A stretch of 64,000 nt of DNA from Neonectria sp. B-13. Its lineage: Eukaryota; Ascomycota; Sordariomycetes; Hypocreales; Nectriaceae. Positions 56,228 to 64,000 of this stretch are shown here, in pieces (the first letter of the stretch is position 1; each line of letters opens with the position of its first letter). The position numbers were made by a program, and so were the translations under genes. The stretch lies in the NCBI GenBank assembly GCA_002682825.1, contig NOKP01000014.1:631559-695558 (forward strand), in the 5' to 3' direction. The notes under the pieces are model-generated. The model saw only the letters and a list, made by a program, of their open reading frames with translations. It had not been told where the DNA came from and did no database searches.

Positions 56228-59204
56228 TTAAACAAACACGGCAATCTTGTCCTTGCCAGATCCAACCGCCTTAATACGATATCCAACCTCCAATGGGCTG
56301 CCTTCGCTGACGACGAAGTGGCCCGCGTCCTCGATCTGGTCGACCTTCACCCCGAGGATGCGGTATATGTTGGTGCTCACAAGATCGAGCGCCGCCTTCT
56401 CGCTCAGACGCCCGTCGCCGTTCTTGAACACGGTGCCCGCCGCGAATGTGAGATCGCGGATCTCCCAGTCCTCCCTTAGCCCAATCGCCGTCTCCACGCC
56501 AGCGTCGAGGAGCACGTCGATGGTGGTGCCGTTGGTTAGCGGTGCGCCCGATAACGCGCGGTGCGAGTCCCAGCTCTCGCCCGTGGACTGCAGAGGCGAG
56601 AGGATGACGCCCACAGACGCTTCAGCTAGCTCGTCGGCGACCAGGTGAGCCTCGGCGCCTCCAAGGATTGCTAGCTTGATCTTGGGGGCTGTCTGGGAAG
56701 TCAACATGACCTCTTCAATTTGCGACTTGATCTTTAGAGCCGTTGCAATTCCGTCGGCACCGTTGATCGTGAGCGCAAGAGCCCGCTCTCCATTCAGTAC
56801 CTTCTTCAGATAGGCCTGCTCCGAGTAAGGATCCAGGACAGACTCTCCATTCAGTACCTTATTCCGGTAGGCTTGAGCATCCCGGGCAGTCTCTGCAGAC
56901 GTCGCAGCCGCCAGCAGCTTTGATCGTAGCAACCCGAATGCAGCGGAGTAGCTGCCTACTGCCCTTACGTTCACATCAAGGGTATAGTGCACCGCCAGGT
57001 CTGAAGCGAACACAGCACCCTCCTCTAGGCTCGTCAAGGCCGACGTCACAAAGCCTACACTTGTGCCGTAGTGCGTTGATCCTCCAGAGAAGGTTGGTGC
57101 GGAAATCGCTCGCGTCACACCATACCTGGCTGCGACGTGGAGCTTCTTTGTGTCGAGCATCAGACCGTCAACAGCCCGTGAGAAGATACCAACATTCGGG
57201 CCGTTATCAGTCGTGCCCTCGGCATCAATTGCATTCAGACCAAGAGTGCCAGCTACGCCAGTAAGGGCAGGGAAGAGATACCCATTCTCCAGAGCGACAA
57301 GCTTCGCACCAGATGCAGCACCAGCCTTAAACTCTGTATCACAGACACCAATACAAGAAATCTTTCCGTTGGAGATGGCCACGTTGAAAGAATCCCCAGA
57401 GGACTCGTAGTTGCTGTTGTCGGAGAGTAGGACCTTGGTAACTCCGCTAAATAGCGCATCCTTTATCATTGTGGGCTCCTCCTTGACGACCTCGCCGAGG
57501 GACTCGTCAGGTTTAATCGGAGCACCCAATGGCTTCGAAAGCTCGATTGGATCATCATACTGGGCTGTACCGTCGATCCAAACCTGTACGGGAGTCGCAC
57601 CAACGCTCAAGGGATCACTGTCCCAGACGGCAATATCGGCATCAAATCCAGGCTTGACCTTGCCCAGTCTCTGACCCATACCGAGCAGATCTGCGGGTGC
57701 AGAAGTCACGCCAGAGAGCGCGGCATGGTAAGGCAGACCGTAGTGGTATGCCTTGGCAGCTTCAAAAAGGACGTGCTGGGCGTTGAGAACGGGGTTGTCG
57801 CTGACGTAGACAGTCGTTAAGTTGTTCTCATAGAGAATCTTGCCAGCATATTCGGAGCCGATGTAGGACTCTGTCTTGTAGTACATGTTATCGGCGAAGA
57901 GGGCCGAAGCAGGTGGGCGGCCACCCCACGTTCTCTTGAGAATCTGGTGCAAGTGTTAGCTGCATAATTCCCCGTATTTCGTGACATTCTAGCGCACTAA
58001 CCTCTGGTACCAGATATGTCTGGTGAGCATGGTGAAAGGCTCGGACAGGGAATTTGAACTCGTTGGTGTGATCAACCATAGCCTCAAGGTCTGGGACCGT
58101 GTAGCAATGCGTGTTGATGTGGACTTGGCCACGGAGAGCAGCAGCCAAAGCCTCCCAGGCAATTACTTGGGGCAGATATCCGTCCATCGCGTCAATACCC
58201 ACAGCCTCAGCCCGGTCGCACCAATCGTCCTGTTTCTGCACCAGTTCCTGAGCCTGTTCGAAGGCGTGACGGAAGTCGTAGCTCTCACCCATTCGGCTGA
58301 ATGGTCTTCGGCCAACTCCGCCGTGGACGCGCTTCGCATTCTCTCCGCAGGCCATTTTCATGTACCGCCAAGTGCGATCCGGGTCTGCGAGGAGGTCCTC
58401 AGCACTGATTTCCTTGCGCCCATCGACCTTGCCGACAGCATGCTTGATGATGTAGGCCTCTCCGCCAATGTTGTTGCCGGAGCCAGGTAGAACAAGCGAG
58501 GTTGTTACACCACCAGATTTGATGACTTGGATTTGGGTGTCGAAGGGGTAAATGGCGTCAATGGCACGAGCCCAGGGCGTGATGTTGTCGGACATCTCGT
58601 TGCCGTCCGAGTTACCGTCGAGCGAGGGTAATGGATAGACACCGGCATGGCTGTGCATATCAATGATTCCACTCGTCAACTGCCGCCCCCCGGCGTCGTA
58701 GATTATAGTATCATCGCCCAACAGGTCGGACGGAATATTGGCCTCGACTTTCTTGATGAGGCCATGCTCGAGCAAGACGTCTCCGGAGATCCATTCCCAG
58801 CCCTTTCCGGCTCGCGCGTCCTCCTCGCTCGTACCCTCGACGGGTTCGCCAACCCAGATGGTGGCATTCTTGATCAGCGTCGGCTTGCCGCCGTCGATGT
58901 AGCGAGCGTTCTTATCGCGGCCCAGGCCCGATGGGTCCTGGGGCTTGGTCCGGATCTTCTTGCACGTCGCGAGGTCTTCGTGGAGCTTCTTCAGCGACAG
59001 TCGGGGCTCGGAGTCCGGCTGCATCTGCTTCCACTGTGCAAACGCGAGAAAGGCGAGGCATGCCAGAGCGAACAGCTTGATACCGCGCGATCGGCGCATA
59101 GCTCGGCGGCTTCTGAGTCGGCTGCCATGGGCGGCGACGACAGCAGCGGCCGGCGGAGGCAGCGACAAGGCGCTGTACGGCGGAAGAGCAGCCTTTTCAT
59201 CCAT
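56228..59204 (-). CDS. Membrane-anchored protein with tandem amidohydrolase halves
   Basis: Two exons, 59204-58002 and 57943-56228, give 972 aa with a 58-bp intron. A basic N-terminus and one helix (IKLFALACLAFLAFAQW, about 43-59) predict a type II membrane anchor. The first half is amidohydrolase: NATIWVGEPVEG, LTSGIIDMHSHAGVYPLPSL with metal-binding HSH near 184-186, GGVTTSLVLPGSGNNIGG, RGQVHINTHCYTVPDL and FPVRAFHHAHQTYLVPE, then PGFDADIAVWDSDPL. A second half repeats the fold (NGKISCIGVCDTEFK, VALENGYLFPALTGVAG) but its HxH is lost, so it is probably structural. The motif KVLNGE occurs twice about 20 residues apart near 770. Imidazolonepropionase-like and dipeptidase-like members share this layout; substrate is unknown. 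Confidence 0.88.
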
Positions 59205-59996
59205 TGTCGCGATACCTGGATGAACGGCAACAATGGTCTGCGAGTTGTTGACTGAGGAGCTGAAGAAGATAAAGGGCAGCCGGGTGGAGATAAGAGCTCA
59301 AGCCGTCCCGTAAAGAGAAGGTCCCATGACGACTTGCGGAGCACCTGCGACATAGCCATCAAGCCCCGCTATGGCGACGGCGGGACGGCACCTACGGGCT
59401 GTTGTAGCAGGGGTCTAGTGGAGATTTAGTGGGCATAAGGGCGGCACAGCGGCGTAGTGGAGGGGTCACTGGCAATTGAAGGATCCAACAAGAAGAACAG
59501 CGGTTGAAGGTGTATGAAGCTGGTAGATATAACTTCTTTTCGATTTTCTTTAAACTATTAACCCAGACTACGTAATGAATTCGAGAAGCGATGGAGTGGT
59601 CGAATCCTCATCGGATGGAGCTTCCCATCGCGTACTTGCAATATACGAAAATAAGTAGATAGTTATGACATCGTCTACTACTGTATCTCCTGTTTCCGAG
59701 TTCTAGGAGACTTCTAATTTCCTTGAACCATTTCGCTAACCTCACTTCATAAACCACGAACACTGGCATGCTAATATACTAAATCCGTGAAACACCACGT
59801 CAGCGCTCTACCATGTCAGACCCCAAGGCGGGGAAGTTAACCCCACCCCACCTCGTCGCATATACGACTGCGCAGCCGATGACACGGCGGGCGGGCATCA
59901 AACTCCAACTCTATCATCACCTGTGAACAATTCATCTCCTTTCTGACAGCGTGAATCTTTTGCATCTTCTTTATTCTAATCAGCTCACAACTCACC
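59205..59996. other. Intergenic divergent promoter region
   Basis: Lies between two divergent genes, the amidohydrolase (leftward) and the glutathione S-transferase (rightward), so it probably holds both promoters. No coding signal. Confidence 0.5.
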
Positions 59997-60860
59997 ATGT
60001 CGTCTCCAGACGCCAAACGCCTCAAGACGGACGAAGGCAACGATGCCGCCTACGAGCTCATCTACTGGCCCGGCCTTCCCGGCCGCGGCGAATTCATCCG
60101 CCTACTCTTCGAACAAGCCGAAGTTCCGTACATCGACCTCGCCAAGTCGCCAAAGCAAGTCGTCTCAACCGTACTCGGGTACATCTCCGCGGACAACGTC
60201 GGCGACGCTACAAACCTGCCTGTCCTGGCTCCGCCTATCCTCAAGCACGGCGACCTCGTCATACACCAGCTACCCAATATCCTCCTCTACCTCGCCCCAA
60301 GGCTGAGCTTAGCACCGAGCGAGGGCAACGGCGTCTTTCTCCTCAACCAGCTCGTGCTCACCCTCATCGATGGCTTCGTGAATGAGATACACGAGACCCA
60401 CCACCCTATTGCCGTGTCTCTGTACTACGAGGACCAGAAGCCCGAGGCCAAGAGGCGGTCCAAGTATTACGTGCGGGAGCGCATCCCCAAGTTCCTCGGC
60501 TACGCCCAGCGAGTTCTCGATTCTCAGGCGAGCGGCGACGGACCCTGGCTATACGGCGGCAAGCTAACCTACGCCGACCTGGTCCTGTTCCAGGTAACTT
60601 ATCAAGTACCAGCAGCTAAACATTCGAGTATGCTAACCGCACCGTGATAGTGTCTCGATGGAACCAAGTACGCTTTCCCCAAATCTGTTGAAGAACTACA
60701 GAAGTCGAAAAAGTACGACGGCGTGTTCAAACTTTATGAGGAGGTGAAGAAACTTCCCAACATCAGCAGCTATCTCGCAAGTGAACGCCGACTGCCCTAC
60801 GGCGATGGAATCTTCCGCTACTATGCTGAACTGGAAGAGGACGGACAGACAGATTCTTGA
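59997..60860 (+). CDS. Glutathione S-transferase
   Basis: Two exons, 59997-60593 and 60651-60860, give 268 aa with a 57-bp intron. After a short charged leader, residues 18-100 are the thioredoxin-like domain: AYELIYWPGLPGRGEFIRLL carries the Tyr and RGE pattern of sigma-like GSTs, and HGDLVIHQLPNILLYLAPRL matches the glutathione-binding region (usual E/Q-S replaced by Q-L). The C-terminal helical domain follows, with GPWLYGGKLTYADLVLFQCL, the N-capping and hydrophobic staple motif of GSTs, and it ends with a charged tail. It conjugates glutathione to electrophiles in the cytosol; specificity is unknown. The intron sits at a position usual for fungal members. Confidence 0.92.
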
Positions 60861-61102
60861 GTCACAAGTTTCCGCTTCAAGACAAAATAAGTTAAAAGTC
60901 TGACGCTCGTATATTTTCCTGATACAATCAGCCTGAGTCGTGATATCTCATGTCCCATGTTCATGTCTAGTAGTGTCCATCCAGCCTTGATATTCTATCC
61001 AAGTCCCAGTAACCATAATCCTCGCTAATAATGCAAAACAGGGTATCCGAAGGCCGTTTAAAGTATAAGCAAACCTCGTCCTTCTCATTCTTCGATCGCC
61101 CT

Positions 61103-64000
61103 TCAAGACTGATATCCGTGGTACGATGTGTCAACGTCGTGCACCGACTGCCCCGCCGGACCAACAACCTCATTATGGGTGCCATCATCCCGCTCCACCG
61201 CGGGCCTCGTGGCACCAGATCTCGTCAAAACCTCGCCGTACCAGTACCGACCGCCAACCTCCTGGACCCGCTGCTCTCGCTCTTTGTTGTCCATGCTCGC
61301 CATCCCGCTGAAGTGATCCAGCATGCCGCTCTCGGAAACGTAGTACATGGCACCCGCGATGGAGCGGGGATCGACCGGCATGTGGGGCCAGCGGACGAAG
61401 AAACTGATAATAAGGGCGACGACCATGAAGCCCATGATGACGACGGAAAGGTAGAGGCAGATATTGTGGGTGATCTCGGTCTGCGTGATGGTGTACGGGA
61501 TGTTGGCAAGTAGAATCGGCATGAACTCGGAGAGGATGGTCATCAGCGCGATGATGGCCGGGAAAGGCTGTCCGTGCTTGAGAGCAGACCAGATGCCGGA
61601 GAACGCATTCGTCGGTCGGGTGAGGAGAACCGAGTTAGACGCGCTCTGGGGACTGTGCGACATTACTTGGTACGGAACGATCATGGCCACGCCTGCAAAC
61701 AAGTCAGCAAATAATTTCGGTGCAAAAGAGAAATGGAGTCTTACTGATGAAAAGAGCTGTCCAGCCAAACGAAATGATGACGCCAAGGACGGCAAACATG
61801 AAGCGGATGCCAAAAGTCTGGCTGGTCATGAAGCCTTGGAAGTTGTTCTGCGTCTTGAACGTGATGCCGTAGAAGAGGACGAGCGCCATCAACCCCGCCA
61901 AAAACAGCATAAAACACAATCGCCATACAATTCCCAGCGCGATGAACGGGTTGCCTCTCCGCTTCCTCCTCGTGACATCGAGCGAGTCCAGAGAGCTGAC
62001 CTCGGACAGTGTGCCCATGGTGACTTCGTTCGCACTCAGATTCTGGCCAGCGTCGTCGTAAAGAACGATGCCATATTCAGTCTGGCCATTGCTGTTCTCG
62101 AAGTAGCCAAATCCATAGCGCTTCTCGGCCATCTCCTTCGCAATTTTCCTCTCGGTGGACCTCTGCGGCCGGATCTCGCGGTTTGTCGCAAGGGAAGCAA
62201 TACCGGCCACGCTCCAGGGGTTTGCGTGCAGGCCTGTCTCCCAGTTTCGAAGGAAGAAGAGTAGAAGGCAGAGGAGCACGATGGTCAAGGCGAGGAGAGC
62301 GAGGAGAGCCCGTGTGGGGTTTGGGGAGACTCCCAGGGCGGTAGCACAGCCGTGGGGGTTGAAAGACGTGCAATTTCCATGCATCTTGACGCCAATGGCT
62401 TCGGTCGCGATGGGAGTCATCAGGGCGGTGCACCAGACGATGAGCATGGTGAAGAATGTAACCGGCTGCCCCTCAGAAAGACTGACAAATGGCTTCAGGA
62501 AACCTGCCCAACCGCTGAAATGAAGCGTCATGGAGTTAGGTCCGAAGGCACCGTTAGGGCGGTTCAAAGCATAGAAAGGCTGGTACAGCTGGGCGTTAAG
62601 GTCGATGACGCGAGCCGGGATGGAAAGGAGCACAGCCAAGAATGGAGGGAGGAATTTCCCGACAAAATAGCGACCATTGGTCATTTTATAGACCTTGATC
62701 ACTTCCTTGACATTGGCCTCTGTAGGCTCGGGGTCGGAATCAGTAGCGGTGGGCGTCTCCGTAATCAGCGCGGTTGAGGTTGAGGAGAGGGTCTTCGTCT
62801 TCCCTTTCTTGGTCGAGGCGATGGTTGTCGACTGGTCTCCCGATGACGTGATGGTGGTAAGAAACGCGGACTTGGTTGAGACAAAAGTTGTCGGCTCAAC
62901 CGAGCTGACGATGGTGGTGAGGACTCCGCTGAAGCTCGATACGACTCGAGTAGTCGTTGGTAGACCATCCTCACCCCAAATGGTAACATCCATGGTCGTG
63001 GTATAGGCGCCAATCTCGCTGACAAACGTCTTCGGTTCCTGCGAAACCACGATGACGGTCTCGCCGCCAGCGATCTCAGAGACGAAGGTGACGGGATCGA
63101 TTTTCTCGATCTTCTTGATTGTTTTGTCGGGCTCCACGCTGACAATGTCGATGATCTTGGCTGAAGGCTTCACTGTCGGCTTGGGGGGCGCCTTGTTGTC
63201 GGACTTATCGTCGCCCGGTCTGTTTGTCTGCTTGCTGTCGGGCGGGTTCGGTTGGGTATATTCAGAAGTAATAGTGACCTCGCCAATCGTGATAAAGGTG
63301 CTCGCGGCCTTGGTAGTCGACCCCACGCTTTCCACCTTGGATGTAGCAATGGGTCGCGTCACGACGGTTCCCTCATCTGCACCAGACGGCGCCACCGCCG
63401 GGACTGTATAAGTAGACTTGGACACGTACTCCTCGGCCGCCGTCGTCTTGGACGTGACAACTTCGCCAGGCGCGGTAATGGTTTCGGTCATAGAGTAGTG
63501 TACAGTGTAGGCGCTGCTGGATATTGGTGTTACGGGCCCCATGATGACGGTGTAGCCGGTGCTCTCGCTGGTGATGACGGTCTGAGTTATAGAGCCGGGC
63601 TTGGTGACGGTCACATAGGAGACAATGTTGCTAGTGAGAGTGACAGGTCTCCACGTGGTGTAGCCTCCTTCAGAAACCTCCGATGGCTCTATGGTGATGG
63701 TCTCGTAGAGTGTAGTCGGGACCATGGTGGTGAACTTGCCAGTGGTGCCTGGGACAGTGACCATGCTGGAGACGTGGCTCGTGTAGGTGGTTGTTCCAAG
63801 ATAGTTGGCACCCATTTCGTCGTCTCCGTTGTCGCCGTTGTCGCTTCCGTCCTCAGTCTTGTTCTGGCTTCCATCCTGTCGAGCTTCAAGCTCTCCTAAG
63901 ATGGATCGCTTGTGTCGAATTATAGCAGAGTTATCGGAGTTGGGCATCGCCTGTCTCGCCCACACGACGAGGCCCATGACGGCCATCAGGGCAGTGATTA
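61103..64000 (-). CDS. DUF3433-domain membrane protein (5' end cut by window edge)
   Basis: Two exons visible: (beyond 64000)-61745 and 61692-61103, with a 52-bp intron. The frame is open to the right edge and the first visible residues (ITALMAVMGLVVWA) are the end of a transmembrane helix, so the N-terminus lies outside. Next is a long Ser/Thr/Val-rich stalk of about 400 residues with repeated TTT, VTVT and TITS strings, likely extracellular and O-glycosylated. A DUF3433-type module follows (YFVGKFLPPFLAVLLSIPAR, LYQPFYALNRPNGA, FFTMLIVWCTALMTPIATEA), then several helices (FIALGIVWRLCFMLFLAGLM and LLANIPYTITQTEITHNICL). The family is fungal, surface-located and functionally unclear; the stalk suggests a cell-wall-spanning protein. 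Confidence 0.85.

Overview
The window is nuclear DNA of a filamentous ascomycete (Pezizomycotina, most likely a plant-associated Sordariomycete). The evidence is short GT-AG introns of about 45-75 bp inside most genes, dispersed 5S rRNA genes, intron-containing tRNA genes, long intergenic spaces, and fungal-specific families: an ERMES subunit, a DUF3433 protein, a NIS1-type secreted effector, a fungal CorA-like protein and an ankyrin membrane protein. I see no operons, plasmids, phage or CRISPR. Exon joins were worked out by hand; each model given as complete stays in frame over its full length unless noted.

Left part (1-26 kb), mainly housekeeping: a deaminase-like protein cut by the window edge (minus), ribosomal protein eS19 (minus, 3 exons), a ZIP zinc transporter (minus), MDM10 (minus, 2 exons), a seven-helix membrane protein (minus, 4 exons), tRNA-Ala and tRNA-Glu genes with introns, a 158-aa unknown protein built from four small exons (minus), a small cysteine-rich secreted protein (plus, 2 exons) and an arrestin-like ubiquitin-ligase adaptor (minus).

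Middle (26-36.6 kb): about 10 kb with no gene I can support, apart from a weak, perhaps decayed coding trace near 34.6-35.2 kb.

Right part (36.6-64 kb): a fungal multi-pass membrane protein, a NIS1-like secreted protein, two full-length 5S rRNA genes plus decayed copies, a class I glutamine-amidotransferase-like protein, a LigB/DODA-type dioxygenase, then an accessory-looking block from about 43.6 to 55.1 kb. That block holds an ankyrin-repeat membrane protein whose frame changes twice and whose last repeat is broken, and a tail-to-tail pair: an intronless 864-aa protein (ribokinase-like region, P-loop NTPase, C-terminal RyR domain) and a 7-exon CorA-like two-helix membrane protein ending 118 bp away. 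Ordinary genes resume with a membrane-anchored double-amidohydrolase protein, a glutathione S-transferase and a DUF3433 protein cut by the right edge.

The best candidate for an undescribed system is the RyR-NTPase / CorA-like pair at 50.7-55.1 kb. Its architecture resembles bacterial RyR-domain conflict proteins, and its partner looks like a membrane executor. This is inference from architecture and position; nothing in the sequence proves a joint function.
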